Below are positions 1 through 8,670 of a stretch of DNA of 64,000 nt, piece by piece (the stretch's first letter is position 1; each line of letters begins with the position of its first letter). Made by a program: the position numbers and the translations under genes. Below the pieces are notes generated by a model that was given only the letters and a program-made list of their open reading frames with translations, was not told the DNA's origin and did not search any database. The stretch comes from Jeotgalibacillus sp. S-D1 (GTDB taxonomy: Bacteria; Bacillota; Bacilli; Bacillales; Jeotgalibacillaceae). Where the stretch lies: assembly GCF_004358665.1 (NCBI RefSeq), contig NZ_SMZR01000001.1:1320871-1384870 (forward strand), read 5' to 3'.

Positions 1-70
1 ATATAAGGGGAGTAAAGTAACTTTCAGGTTGTTAAATACGTCGGTCGTCGATATTGGAGGGCGATTTAAA

Positions 71-631
71 ATGCATTGCTGGAAATCGATAAATGTTAAG
101 AAACAGTACGGATTCTATCGGATCTTTATGTTTTCTCTGATCCTTGTCCTGGCTGTTTTTTCTTTTTTACATGTATTCTCTCAAATCACAAGAGAAACTC
201 AATTAAATGATCAATATTTTTCTCTTTTTGCCTTAGGATTCTTTTTGATTTACCCTGCACATAAATTTTTTCACATATTGCCGCTGGTTAAATATATAAA
301 TGATATTAAGCTTAAGACACGATATCAGTTTTATTTTGTTCCAATCATGTCAGTCAGAGTGAAAAAACCAATTCCTAAGTCATCGTTTGTTTTAGCATTG
401 GTCTCTCCTTTCGTTATGCTTAATGGAATGCTGCTGACGGGAGCAGCTGCTTACCCAAGTTATTCACATTATTTCACCATGCTGACAGCGTTTCATTGCG
501 GCATCTGTTTAGTTGATTTCCTGTACGCAAAGTGCCTGTTCAAATCACCAAAAGAGTCGTTTATTGAAGAAGATGATGACGGCTACGAGATATTAGTTCC
601 TGTAAAAAATACCGAATATAACCATGCTTAG
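71..631 (+). CDS. DUF3267-like multi-pass membrane protein
   Basis: A 186-residue membrane protein of unknown biochemical role. At least four hydrophobic segments are visible: near residues 12-32, 45-60, 105-130 and 135-160 of the ATG-71 product. A YPAHKFFH motif in the second segment resembles the HE..H-type patch of DUF3267 putative zincins, but the glutamate is absent here. The tail is acidic (EEDDD). I chose ATG 71 because a GGAGG lies about ten bases upstream; an in-frame extension to 29 has no such site. It stands upstream of the yjcZ/prsA block, where B. subtilis carries yha genes. The membrane-protein call is secure; the family call is tentative. Confidence 0.6.
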   Translation: MHCWKSINVKKQYGFYRIFMFSLILVLAVFSFLHVFSQITRETQLNDQYFSLFALGFFLIYPAHKFFHILPLVKYINDIKLKTRYQFYFVPIMSVRVKKPIPKSSFVLALVSPFVMLNGMLLTGAAAYPSYSHYFTMLTAFHCGICLVDFLYAKCLFKSPKESFIEEDDDGYEILVPVKNTEYNHA

Positions 632-639
632 ATGCTATT

Positions 640-691
640 ACTCCCTCATTCTACTGACTTAACAGCAGTTTGCCTTGAGGGAGTTTCATTT
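640..691 (+). terminator. Intrinsic terminator after the first gene
   Basis: Arms ACTCCCTCA and TGAGGGAGT flank a loop of about 27 bases and are followed by a T-rich tail. The long loop makes it weaker than the other terminators here. Confidence 0.55.
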
Positions 692-777
692 TCCAGATAA
701 AAAGAATAGAAGCTTAGCCTGTTTTTTCTGCTCATCTTTTGGTATTGTAGTAACTAGAGGATAGGAGGGGTTTGGCA

Positions 778-966
778 ATGGTCTCCGTAGTATCATTATT
801 CATTTTGTTTACTATATTTATCTTATATTCGATTAACCGTATGACGAATAAATTATGTGTGCAAAAAGAAATACCTGATGAAAAACAGCCAAAGGTATTT
901 CGTACCATTAATATCCTAATTCTAGTTTTACTGATTTCATCATATGTAGAAGTGCTTTACACATAA
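778..966 (+). CDS. Small two-helix membrane protein, hypothetical
   Basis: A 62-residue protein with two hydrophobic segments (about residues 3-20 and 43-58) separated by a charged loop with CVQKEIPDEKQPK. AGGAGGGG lies seven bases before ATG 778; an in-frame TTG at 772 sits almost on that site and is unlikely to be used. A strong terminator follows, so this is probably a monocistronic unit. I do not recognise the family. Confidence 0.6.
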   Translation: MVSVVSLFILFTIFILYSINRMTNKLCVQKEIPDEKQPKVFRTINILILVLLISSYVEVLYT

Positions 967-996
967 AATAAGCACAAACTCCATTGGAATTAAGAT

Positions 997-1039
997 AAAG
1001 AAAACGAACTGACGTTTTAAGTCAGTTCGTTTTCTTTTT
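997..1039 (+). terminator. Strong intrinsic terminator
   Basis: A long stem, AAGAAAACGAACTGAC pairing with GTCAGTTCGTTTTCTT, and a T5 tail. It closes the 62-residue ORF unit and separates it from the opposed yjcZ-type genes. Confidence 0.85.
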
Positions 1040-1159
1040 ACAGCTTAACGCTATATATCTCGAAGGAGACGAAATTTTTCCATCAATAAGGTACTTTGAA
1101 ATCCAGGAAAATCCGAATTCAACGTAAGTCTTATGCTGGTTCAGCCTCTTATTTAGATT

Positions 1160-1249
1160 CTATAACCAAGCTGAGCCAATGATAATCAAAAGTATAAACA
1201 ACACAACAACTAACGCAAAACCTCCGTAGTATCCGCCGCCACCTGACAT
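1160..1249 (-). CDS. YjcZ-family sporulation peptide (copy 1)
   Basis: A 29-residue peptide starting MSGGGGYYGGFALVVVLFIL and ending IIIGSAWL. A glycine/tyrosine-rich head followed by one hydrophobic helix and a C-terminal GSAW is typical of YjcZ-family small sporulation proteins. AGGGAGGAAATAAT precedes the ATG at 1249. It lies directly downstream of a second, similar gene on the same strand, which indicates tandem duplication. Family members are made during sporulation; their exact function is unknown. Confidence 0.85.
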   Translation of the reverse strand: MSGGGGYYGGFALVVVLFILLIIIGSAWL

Positions 1250-1278
1250 ATTATTTCCTCCCTTCAATTCAGTTTATT

Positions 1279-1362
1279 TTAAAACCAAGCAGAACCTACA
1301 ATAATCAGCAAAATAAAGAGCACAACGATTAGAGCGAAGCCTCCACCATATCCGTATCCCAT
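1279..1362 (-). CDS. YjcZ-family sporulation peptide (copy 2)
   Basis: A 27-residue peptide starting MGYGYGGGFALIVVLFILLI and ending IVGSAWF. It is a close paralogue of the gene 30 bases downstream: same glycine/tyrosine head, same helix, same GSAW ending, with conservative changes (V to I, L to F). An AGGAGGGGTTAAG site precedes the ATG at 1362. The pair is probably co-transcribed leftwards. Confidence 0.85.
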   Translation of the reverse strand: MGYGYGGGFALIVVLFILLIIVGSAWF

Positions 1363-1591
1363 CTTAACCCCTCCTCTCTTTCTTATTTATGCTATTCAGA
1401 GAAAGAAGAATTGGCATGGGCTGAATAATGGATTATTAAATAATTGTATAAAAACATTGAAGATTCCATGAATTCTACCCGGGTGCTGTAAAAAGTGATT
1501 AGAAAGGCGTTCTCCGTTCTATTGAAGTATGGTATAGTATGATTTGTAGATTTTTACACCTGCGTTTTATCAGGCATAAGGAGAGGAAAAA

Positions 1592-2539
1592 ATGAAAAAA
1601 TGGATTGCTACGGCATCATTGGTTGCAGGGGTTGCCGGTTTGGTAGCTTGCAGCGATGATAATGCCGGCGGAGATGTAATTGCGACAACATCAGCTGGTG
1701 ATATTACCAAAGAAGAGTTTTACAAAGAAATGAAGAGCACTGTTGGTGAACAAGCGCTGCAAATGATGATTTTAGAGGATATTCTCCAAGAAAAATATCC
1801 GGTGGAAGATGAAGAAATCCAGGCTGATATCGAAGCAATGAAAGAACAATATGGCGGTGAGGAACAGTTTAATGCTGTGATTGCACAGCAGGGCCACACA
1901 GAAGAATCTTTCAGTGAAATGCTGCGATTAAATAAGCTTCAGGAAAATGCTTTAGTAGCAGATATTGAAGTAACAGATGAAGAAATTGAAAAAAAGTATG
2001 ACCAAATGAAAAAAGAAGTTAATGCCAGACATATTTTAGTTGAAGACGAAGAAACGGCACTTGAAGTGAAGAAATTGCTTGAAGAAGGCGGGGATTTCAC
2101 AGAGCTTGCTAAAGAATATTCCACTGAGCCAGCCGCACAGGAATCAGGCGGAGAACTTGGCTTCTTTGGTCCCGGGCAAATGGATCCTGCTTTTGAAGAA
2201 GCAGCTTTCAATCTGGAACCAAACGTAATTAGTGATCCTGTGCAATCAAGCTTTGGATTTCATATTATTGAAGTAACAGAAACGAAGGAAGTTGAAGTAG
2301 CTGATCTGGAAGAAATGCGCGATGATATTGCACATGATATCAAGATGAGCAAGGCAGACCAAACACAGATTACACCAATTGTCCAAGGCATTCTTCGCGA
2401 TGCTGAGATAGATATTAAAGATGAAGAGCTTTCTTCAAGCTTTGACTCGCTGCTGGAAGCACCTGCGCAGACGCCTGAACCTGGTACCACAGAAGAAGCA
2501 CCAGAAGAAGAGCCTGCTGAAGACACTGACGCAGAATAA
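1592..2539 (+). CDS. prsA: PrsA foldase lipoprotein, parvulin-type peptidyl-prolyl isomerase
   Basis: Membrane-anchored extracytoplasmic chaperone/PPIase that helps exported proteins fold after Sec translocation. The signal peptide ends in a lipobox LVAC with the lipidated cysteine at residue 20. A parvulin domain spans about residues 143-235 (starts NARHILV, contains ELGFFGPGQM and GFHIIEV), flanked by helical SurA/PrsA-type N- and C-terminal parts. The C-terminus (about 290-315) is a proline/glutamate-rich acidic tail. At 315 residues it is slightly longer than B. subtilis PrsA because of this tail. AAGGAGAGG precedes the ATG and a strong terminator follows, so it is likely transcribed alone. 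Confidence 0.95.
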   Translation: MKKWIATASLVAGVAGLVACSDDNAGGDVIATTSAGDITKEEFYKEMKSTVGEQALQMMILEDILQEKYPVEDEEIQADIEAMKEQYGGEEQFNAVIAQQGHTEESFSEMLRLNKLQENALVADIEVTDEEIEKKYDQMKKEVNARHILVEDEETALEVKKLLEEGGDFTELAKEYSTEPAAQESGGELGFFGPGQMDPAFEEAAFNLEPNVISDPVQSSFGFHIIEVTETKEVEVADLEEMRDDIAHDIKMSKADQTQITPIVQGILRDAEIDIKDEELSSSFDSLLEAPAQTPEPGTTEEAPEEEPAEDTDAE

Positions 2540-2548
2540 AATGCATAA

Positions 2549-2607
2549 AAACAGGCTGTCCTACTTTTTGACACATGAAGGTCAAAAAAGCGGGACAGCC
2601 TTTTTCA
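2549..2607 (+). terminator. prsA terminator
   Basis: AGGCTGTCC and GGACAGCCT form a stem around a long loop, followed by TTTTTC. It lies just beyond the prsA stop and before the convergent yhaL. Confidence 0.8.
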
Positions 2608-2615
2608 TTATTCAG

Positions 2616-2798
2616 CTACTCTTCTTCTCGGTACAATAATCTTTTTCTCTTTTCTTCTACCATTCGCTTAATGTATGTTTGTCCATGTTCTTCGATCCAT
2701 TCTTTCTCTACCTTCTTATCTAAATACGCTGCTCTAACCATCATTACAGCACTAACAGCAATACCACCAATTGTCAGATCTACCCATAATGGAAACAT
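2616..2798 (-). CDS. yhaL: Sporulation YhaL family protein
   Basis: A 60-residue protein with one N-terminal membrane helix (about residues 5-27, containing GGIAVSAVMMV) and a basic/acidic cytoplasmic tail with KRMVEEKRKRLLYREEE. Size, topology and its place between prsA and yhaM match B. subtilis YhaL, a small membrane protein made during sporulation. AGGAGGAG lies just before the ATG at 2798. The specific role in spore formation is not known from sequence. Confidence 0.85.
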   Translation of the reverse strand: MFPLWVDLTIGGIAVSAVMMVRAAYLDKKVEKEWIEEHGQTYIKRMVEEKRKRLLYREEE

Positions 2799-2892
2799 AG
2801 CTACTCCTCCTAATTAGACCATATAAGCTTAATCAGTTATTTTAACTGGTTATGGACAGCCTATGCACTTGGTCAGAAGAATATGCCAATAA

Positions 2893-3846
2893 TTATTCTT
2901 GATCATCCTCATACATGAGCGGTTTGTAAAAAGAGCGGTTCTCAAGAGCAAATACCCTTTCTGTAAATTCTCCTGCCTTCGTACGAGTGAGTACCCGATC
3001 CATCATGTTCATCTTTGCATCAAGATTATCGATATAATGCAGAATTTCTGCTTCCCTGATCATAGGAGGTTTTGGAGAACCCCATTCGGCCTTACCATGA
3101 TGGGAAAGAACCATATGCTGAAGCATAAGAATTTCTTCTCCTTTTAAATCGAGTTCTTCTGCTGCTTGTCCAATTTCATTAATCATAAGGGAAATATGCC
3201 CAAGCAGGTTTCCTTCAAGCGTGTAAGAGGCTGAAACCGGCCCTGAAAGCTCTTCTACCTTCCCCATGTCATGCAAAATGATTCCCGCGTAAAGCAAATC
3301 TTTATTTAATGAAGGGTATAAAGCTGTAAGGGATTTAGCTATATGCAGCATGGAAAGCACGTGATAGGCCAGCCCTGAAACAAATTCATGATGATTTTTA
3401 GTAGCTGCAGGGAATTCCATAAACTCTTTTTGATGCTTTTTAACAAGATGCCTTGTCAGCCTTTGAATGGTTGGATTTTTCATTTCGAATATATATTGAG
3501 TCAGCTGATCCATCATTTCATCTATTGGGACGGGCGCTGTCTCAAGAAACTCTCCAATTGATACTCCATCGCTTGGTGATGCCGGACGAATTTGTCTTAA
3601 TCGCAGTTGGTTTTTTCCCCTGTAGTTATGGATTTCTCCTGCGACTTTTACGATGGATTGTGCCTGGTATTTTTTTTCATCTTCATCTCCGGCATCCCAC
3701 AGCTTCGCTTCTATATCTCCGCTTCTATCCTGAAAAATAAGCGTTAAGAATGGTTTTCCTGTAGTCGTTACACCTTTAGTAGATTGCTTAATTAATAGAT
3801 ATTGATCAACCGGATCGCCGGGATTTAAGTAGGTAATTCCTTTCAT
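2893..3846 (-). CDS. yhaM: 3'-5' exoribonuclease YhaM
   Basis: Divalent-metal-dependent 3'-5' exonuclease acting on RNA and single-stranded DNA in the cytoplasm. An N-terminal OB fold (about residues 15-90) is followed by an HD domain (about 160-280) with metal ligands in NHHEF, the HD pair at 192-193 (LHDMGKVEE) and LSHHGK. At 317 residues it matches the B. subtilis protein. AAGGAG precedes the ATG at 3846. It follows the MFS exporter gene by about 30 bases with no terminator between, so read-through is possible. Confidence 0.93.
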   Translation of the reverse strand: MKGITYLNPGDPVDQYLLIKQSTKGVTTTGKPFLTLIFQDRSGDIEAKLWDAGDEDEKKYQAQSIVKVAGEIHNYRGKNQLRLRQIRPASPSDGVSIGEFLETAPVPIDEMMDQLTQYIFEMKNPTIQRLTRHLVKKHQKEFMEFPAATKNHHEFVSGLAYHVLSMLHIAKSLTALYPSLNKDLLYAGIILHDMGKVEELSGPVSASYTLEGNLLGHISLMINEIGQAAEELDLKGEEILMLQHMVLSHHGKAEWGSPKPPMIREAEILHYIDNLDAKMNMMDRVLTRTKAGEFTERVFALENRSFYKPLMYEDDQE

Positions 3847-3877
3847 CTTACAAACAGCTCCTTTACTTATTCATTAA

Positions 3878-5095
3878 TTATGCTACCTCTGTGCCATTTA
3901 CCCTCTTTCTTTTTCCCGCAATCCATATACGTGTTGCGATTAAACCGAACAACATGACCGAGGCGCCAAACAAATAGGGCACATGAATGTTTTTAAGAAA
4001 CAAATAACCCGCTAAAATAGGCCCTGCTACATTACCTAAACTTAGAAACGAATTATTCAGCCCCATGACCATGCCCTGCCTGGAACCAGCCATTTTGGAA
4101 ATTAATGAATTCAATGATGGCCGCAACAAGGAATTTCCTATAAAAAAGATTCCTGTTGTCACAATAACCATGACGTATGATTGAGCAAGTGTCATGATTA
4201 CGAAACCTGCTGCGCTGATAACCAAAGCGATCGTCACTACTTTTTCTTCTCCGAATGCACGGGTCATTCTGCCGACACCCACACCTTGAACAAGTGTGCC
4301 GACGATCCCGACAATAAGAATGATAACCCCTACCTCTTTGGGACCATATCCATACCGTTCAAGTGCATAATATCCAAATATGGCCTGAAAATTTGCAAGT
4401 CCGAAACTCATGATAAATACAAGAATCAGAAGAAAGCCAACCGGACTGCCAAGCGCTTGTTTTATTTTTTTATATTGTGATAAGCGCGGTTCTTCCTCCA
4501 GTGCATCTCTTCTTTCTTTTGTAAAAGACTCCGGAAGAAAAACAACAGAGACAAGAGCCGCAACAGCAGCAGCGCAGCCAGCAAATAAAAATGGGTAAGA
4601 TAAATCGTATTCTGCAAGCCATCCTCCAATTCCAGGACCTACTACGATGCCAAGTCCCATAGCTGCTCCCAAAATCCCCATTCCCCGTCCACGGTTTTTT
4701 TCATCGGTTACGTCTGCTACATAGGCCATTGCTGTAGGCATGAGTGCTGATCCAAAAATCCCTGCCATTATACGCGACAGAAATAACATCCATAGACCTG
4801 TTGCAAAGGCAAAAATAAATTCAGCTGCGGCAAAGCCAATCAGCCCAATTGTAATGAGCGGCTTCCGTCCAATTTTATCAGACAGTCTGCCCCAGTAAGG
4901 CGCAAATAGAAATTGCATTAAAGCAAACACCGCGACTAAAAAACCCAGCGTTTGCGCATCAGCGTTAAATTTCTCAACATAAAAAGGGAGTATAGGTATG
5001 ACCAGCCCTATTCCCACCATGACAATAAACAAATTAAAGCTTAATAAAAAAAGTGGTCCCCGGCGTTTTGTGCTTTTTAATCCTTTTCCTGACAT
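3878..5095 (-). CDS. MFS drug:H+ antiporter (DHA1, Bmr/Blt/NorA-like)
   Basis: A 405-residue, 12-helix major facilitator protein, probably exporting drugs or metabolites by proton antiport. Motif A is seen as GRLSDKIGRKP in the loop after helix 2, and antiporter motif C as GAAMGLGIVVGPGIGG in helix 5. Helices follow the 6+6 pattern with a charged central loop (about 190-215, rich in K, E and R). The start at 5095 has an AAAGGA site. It lies between the yhaP terminator and yhaM on the same strand. The substrate cannot be told from sequence. Confidence 0.85.
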   Translation of the reverse strand: MSGKGLKSTKRRGPLFLLSFNLFIVMVGIGLVIPILPFYVEKFNADAQTLGFLVAVFALMQFLFAPYWGRLSDKIGRKPLITIGLIGFAAAEFIFAFATGLWMLFLSRIMAGIFGSALMPTAMAYVADVTDEKNRGRGMGILGAAMGLGIVVGPGIGGWLAEYDLSYPFLFAGCAAAVAALVSVVFLPESFTKERRDALEEEPRLSQYKKIKQALGSPVGFLLILVFIMSFGLANFQAIFGYYALERYGYGPKEVGVIILIVGIVGTLVQGVGVGRMTRAFGEEKVVTIALVISAAGFVIMTLAQSYVMVIVTTGIFFIGNSLLRPSLNSLISKMAGSRQGMVMGLNNSFLSLGNVAGPILAGYLFLKNIHVPYLFGASVMLFGLIATRIWIAGKRKRVNGTEVA

Positions 5096-5193
5096 TCAAT
5101 TAATTCCTTTCATAACAATTAAGCAGTATGTTTCTATCATACCCGAAGCTTAACTATCAGGCTATCTGAAAAGTTCTGTGTCAGTATATCATA

Positions 5194-5223
5194 TTAAAAA
5201 AATCGGCCTCAAAGGGCCGATTT
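5194..5223 (-). terminator. Terminator of yhaQ-yhaP
   Basis: AAATCGGCC and GGCCGATTT pair around a five-base loop. On the minus strand the hairpin is followed by a run of T, immediately after the yhaP stop codon. Confidence 0.85.
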
Positions 5224-6498
5224 CTACTTTTCTTTTTTTGAAAGGATCAACGCCTTCTTCATATCCTTAAACGAAGAGCTGTTTCCGTACATTAGCACGC
5301 CGCCCCGGTATACTTTTGCTCCGAACCAGCCAATAATGAAAATCGCTGCAAGCGTCAAAGCAATAGCAACCATAGGTTCCCAAAGGGGTATATTGAGCAT
5401 TCCTACACGGGTAAACATTACTAGCGGACTAAAAAATGGAATATAAGATGTAATGGTAATAAAATTGGCTTCAGGATCTGCCAGCCCGTAGAATGCCAGC
5501 ATGGCACCAGCAATAATTAACAGGTTGACCGGCATCATCATTTGCTGAATATCCTCTGTCCGGCTGACCAGGGATCCCAAAAAAGCGGCCAGCGTTGCAA
5601 ATAGAAAGTACCCCAGCAGGAAAAAGATAATGCCAAAGGAAATCGTCTCAATGCTGTTTGCTGAAAAATCAAACAGGCTGTAGATACCCCCCTCAAGTGA
5701 ATCCCTGCTGAATCTTATGGAGATGAAACCAGTGATCGCCCAAAAAGCGAGCTGAGTCAGACCTAAAAGGCCAATTCCCACTATCTTAGCAAAAATCTGC
5801 TGTATTGGCGGAACACTTGAAACCAATATTTCCATTACTCTGGACGATTTTTCTGTTGCTACTTCAGTAGCTATCATAAGTGAGTAAATGAGGACAGACA
5901 TATAGATAACAAAAATCATGATATAAACCAGGCCTCTTGCTTCATTCAATTCTTCTTCGGATTTAGCGGTTTCCAAAAAGGATGATTGCTCAAACGCCAC
6001 CGGCATATTTAACGTAGCCAGTTCATCTGCACTTAAGTTCAATTTTGCTGCTGCAAGGTTTGACTGAATGGTTTGCAAGGAAAGCTGAAGATCTGCTGAA
6101 TTGCCGTTTGTACTAAGCGATTCTGACAAATAGTTTGCTGAGATTTTACCGCTGTCCTGCAGTGAAACGGTTAACAGTGCATCGTACTCTCCTGCCTCCA
6201 CCTGCCGCTCCAGTTCTTCCAGCTCTTTATCACTATTTTCAATGGTTATATTTTGATTTACAATATGAATCTGCTGCTCAAGTGCTGCAGCCACACTTCC
6301 TTCTTCATCATAAACAGCAACCGTCCAGCCTTCTCCACTGCCGCTCTCCCCATCGTCTGAACCAAATGAGTCCATAATAGTTTGGAAATTTGTTCCTACA
6401 ATGATTGAAAGCGCAAATATTATGGTCGTGATTAAAAATGCCTTTGACTTGAATTTTTCTCCATAGGTCTTCGCTAAAATCAATCCGAATCTATTCAA
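5224..6498 (-). CDS. yhaP: ABC-2 type transporter permease, NatB/YhaP-like
   Basis: Membrane subunit of an export-type ABC transporter related to the Na+ extrusion permease NatB. It has an N-terminal helix, a large extracytoplasmic domain (about residues 45-190, acidic and glutamine-rich), then five or six helices in the C-terminal half. I prefer the TTG at 6498 (product begins NRFGLILAKTYGEKFKSK), which overlaps the yhaQ stop by a few bases as in tightly coupled operons. An ATG at 6531 would add a basic 11-residue extension lying inside yhaQ. It is translationally coupled to the ATPase gene upstream; the substrate is uncertain. Confidence 0.85.
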   Translation of the reverse strand: MNRFGLILAKTYGEKFKSKAFLITTIIFALSIIVGTNFQTIMDSFGSDDGESGSGEGWTVAVYDEEGSVAAALEQQIHIVNQNITIENSDKELEELERQVEAGEYDALLTVSLQDSGKISANYLSESLSTNGNSADLQLSLQTIQSNLAAAKLNLSADELATLNMPVAFEQSSFLETAKSEEELNEARGLVYIMIFVIYMSVLIYSLMIATEVATEKSSRVMEILVSSVPPIQQIFAKIVGIGLLGLTQLAFWAITGFISIRFSRDSLEGGIYSLFDFSANSIETISFGIIFFLLGYFLFATLAAFLGSLVSRTEDIQQMMMPVNLLIIAGAMLAFYGLADPEANFITITSYIPFFSPLVMFTRVGMLNIPLWEPMVAIALTLAAIFIIGWFGAKVYRGGVLMYGNSSSFKDMKKALILSKKEK

Positions 6499-7390
6499 AA
6501 GAAGCACCCACTTTCTCGATAAAAATATCATTTAATGAAGGCTCTTCTAAAGAAAATTGACGAATAAATCCTTTCCCGCTAATTTCTCGCAGAATAGCCT
6601 GTGATACTTCCTCATTTTTGATTTGAAGCTCTACCCCGTCCATCCGTTTTTTCATTTTAACGACATCAGGAAATGAGTGTAAATAGGTGAGATCAAAATC
6701 GGCATCGATTAATAGGTTTTTCTTTCCAAAAGAACGCTTAATTTCTCGCAAACCGCCGTCAACAATGGGTTTTCCTTTATGAATAATACACAAGCTCTCG
6801 CAAAGTTCTTCCACATGCTCCATTCTATGGCTGGAAAAAATAATAGTTGCCCCCCGCTGCTGAATATCTCTGACCGCGTCTTTCAGCAGTTCCACATTTA
6901 CGGGATCCAAGCCGCTAAAAGGTTCATCTAAAATAATCAGTTCAGGTTTATGCAGGATTGCTGCAATGAATTGGATCTTCTGCTGATTTCCTTTTGAGAG
7001 TTCTTCCACTCTTTTATTTTCATATTCCGGAACCTTAAACCGGTCCAGCCAATAAATAAGCTCTTTTTCAGCTTCTTTCTTGTCCATTCCTCTTAATCTT
7101 GCTAAATAAATAATTTGATTCTTTACTTTCATTTTAGGATAAAGTCCCCGTTCTTCAGGAAGATATCCCACATTATTGCTATTATGATAGCCAATTGACT
7201 GACCGTTCCAGGTAATCTTTCCTTCCGAGGCATCAAGCAAGCCAAGCATCATACGAAAAGTAGTTGTTTTGCCGGCTCCGTTAGCCCCAAGAAATCCGAA
7301 CATTGATTTTTCAGGAATAGTCAGGGACAGTTTATCTACAGCCAAGTGTCCGCCAAAACGTTTTGTCACCTGATTAATATGTAATGTCAT
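6491..7390 (-). CDS. yhaQ: ABC transporter ATP-binding protein, NatA/YhaQ-like
   Basis: A 299-residue cytoplasmic ATPase that energises the YhaP permease. Walker A is GANGAGKTTT (about residue 35), the signature is LSKGNQQKIQ, Walker B is LIILDEP, and an H-loop occurs at FSSHRMEH. A C-terminal extension of about 80 residues follows, as in NatA/DrrA-type exporter ATPases. AGGAGGTTTCTTA precedes the ATG at 7390. The gene overlaps yhaP and shares its downstream terminator. The two-component exporter assignment is firm; sodium as substrate is inferred from the family only. Confidence 0.9.
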   Translation of the reverse strand: MTLHINQVTKRFGGHLAVDKLSLTIPEKSMFGFLGANGAGKTTTFRMMLGLLDASEGKITWNGQSIGYHNSNNVGYLPEERGLYPKMKVKNQIIYLARLRGMDKKEAEKELIYWLDRFKVPEYENKRVEELSKGNQQKIQFIAAILHKPELIILDEPFSGLDPVNVELLKDAVRDIQQRGATIIFSSHRMEHVEELCESLCIIHKGKPIVDGGLREIKRSFGKKNLLIDADFDLTYLHSFPDVVKMKKRMDGVELQIKNEEVSQAILREISGKGFIRQFSLEEPSLNDIFIEKVGASFE

Positions 7391-7544
7391 TAAGAAACCT
7401 CCTTCATCCTCTATCCATATTTTATACGATTCAATATGGAAATAGATTCATTTTTTTCACTTTTCCCTCCCCCTCTTTACTAGTTCGGACAGAATATGTA
7501 AGAATAAAAACAGTTCCATTAAATAAATATAAGGGGTTGGGAGA

Positions 7545-7730
7545 ATGGCTGTTTACAAAATGACTGCATTTGATGAAAAGGGAAGCTTGCTTTTTGAGCA
7601 CTCATTTGAAGCTGAACAAGATGAAGAGGCAAAAGAAATCGGGAAAAAGCGCTTTGATGAAGAGGGCTTGACTCAACGAACACACCGGCTCGTATCCCCA
7701 CGGGGAAAACTGCTGCTATTTCATACCTGA
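7545..7730 (+). CDS. yhzD: YhzD-like small protein
   Basis: A 61-residue soluble protein with a predicted beta-alpha-beta layout: MAVYKMTAFDEKGSLLFEHS, an acidic helix (EAEQDEEAKEIGKKRF) and a basic end with THRLVSPRGKLLLFHT. Length, ending and location beside yhaQ and yhaR match the YhzD family of bacilli, whose function is unknown. AAGGGGTTGGGAGA precedes the ATG. The gene is divergent from yhaQ and convergent with yhaR. Confidence 0.7.
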   Translation: MAVYKMTAFDEKGSLLFEHSFEAEQDEEAKEIGKKRFDEEGLTQRTHRLVSPRGKLLLFHT

Positions 7731-7735
7731 ACAGC

Positions 7736-7770
7736 AAAAAAGCCGGTGAGACCCATTTCTCACCGGCTTA
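7736..7770. terminator. Bidirectional terminator between yhzD and yhaR
   Basis: AAGCCGGTGAGA pairs with TCTCACCGGCTT over a five-base loop, with A-rich and T-containing flanks on both sides. It sits between convergent stop codons. Confidence 0.8.
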
Positions 7771-7775
7771 TCCCT

Positions 7776-8570
7776 TTACTGCCCTTTAAAGTTTGGTTTA
7801 CGTTTTTCAACAAATGCTTTAATGCCTTCTTTGTGATCCTCAGTCTGCCGCATTCTCCATTGCGATTCCTGCTCAGACGCCAAAACGGCCTTTAACTCAC
7901 TAACCTGATTGGACCGGAGAATTGACTTTGTCTCCATCATCGCTTTCAGTGGGCTCCTTTGAAATCCCGCAACTAATTTCCTTGCTTCCTCGAGCCCTTT
8001 ATTCTCAGCCACCACTTTGTCGATTAAACCCAAAGCGTAGGCCTCCTGGCCATTCATTACTTCACCTTTCCAAATAAGCTGCATTGCTTTTTGGGCACCA
8101 ATTCGTTCCTTTAAAAAGAAATGGCCTCCACCGTCCGGAACCAGGCCAATGCCGATAAAGTTCATCGCAATTTTGCTGCCTTCTTCTGCCACAATGAAAT
8201 CTGTAGCAAGTGCAATACTGAACCCCAAACCAGCTGCCGCACCATGAATCGCGCTTACTGTAATCTTATCCATCGAATACAGCACCAGAGAGAGTTCTGA
8301 GATAATCTCCATAAAAGTTTGGAATTGGCCTTCACCTTCCATTGAAAGCATGGTTTTAATATCTCCGCCTGAACAAAAGCCCCGGCCTTCCCCTTTTAAA
8401 ACCACCAGATAAATATCAGGATCCCGATTTAATTCCTTCAGTGTTTCTACCAGCTCTTCCATCATCTCCAGCTGGAGTGCATTTAGATTTTCAGGCCGGT
8501 TTAATGTTATCCACCCTGTTGTGCCCTCGATCTCCACCTTAATCGAATTATAATCTGTTTTAATTGCCAC
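7776..8570 (-). CDS. yhaR: Enoyl-CoA hydratase/isomerase family protein YhaR
   Basis: Crotonase-fold enzyme, probably a 2-enoyl-CoA hydratase or isomerase of fatty-acid or related beta-oxidation. The oxyanion-hole regions are seen in RGFCSGGDI and HGAAAGLGFSIALATDF. A glutamate/aspartate pair expected in hydratases is only partly visible (GLVPDGGGHFFL carries an aspartate), so the exact reaction is open. I chose the GTG at 8570 (product about 264 residues) because AAAGGGGATGAG lies seven bases upstream. An ATG at 8603 would add 11 residues and would place the start codon inside a perfect palindrome likely to be an operator. Confidence 0.85.
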   Translation of the reverse strand: MAIKTDYNSIKVEIEGTTGWITLNRPENLNALQLEMMEELVETLKELNRDPDIYLVVLKGEGRGFCSGGDIKTMLSMEGEGQFQTFMEIISELSLVLYSMDKITVSAIHGAAAGLGFSIALATDFIVAEEGSKIAMNFIGIGLVPDGGGHFFLKERIGAQKAMQLIWKGEVMNGQEAYALGLIDKVVAENKGLEEARKLVAGFQRSPLKAMMETKSILRSNQVSELKAVLASEQESQWRMRQTEDHKEGIKAFVEKRKPNFKGQ

Positions 8571-8586
8571 AATCTCATCCCCTTTA

Positions 8587-8604
8587 AATGAATGTTCATT
8601 CATT
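8587..8604. promoter_or_regulatory. Perfect 18-bp palindrome, candidate TetR/FadR-type operator
   Basis: AATGAATG, a two-base centre TT, and CATTCATT. It lies directly upstream of the preferred yhaR start. TGAATG half-sites recall the B. subtilis FadR operator (TGAATGA...TCATTCA), but the spacing between halves is shorter here, so the cognate regulator is uncertain. Confidence 0.5.
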
Positions 8605-8670
8605 ATTTCTAGATAAGATTGCCAAACTCCTGCAAAAAGATAAAATCTCTAAGTAAGCACAGACACCGTT

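Noticed and set aside
1939..2574. Two minus-strand open frames of 90 and 104 codons opposite prsA
   Set aside because: Serine-rich composition from reading acidic prsA codons backwards, no ribosome site; they are shadows of prsA.
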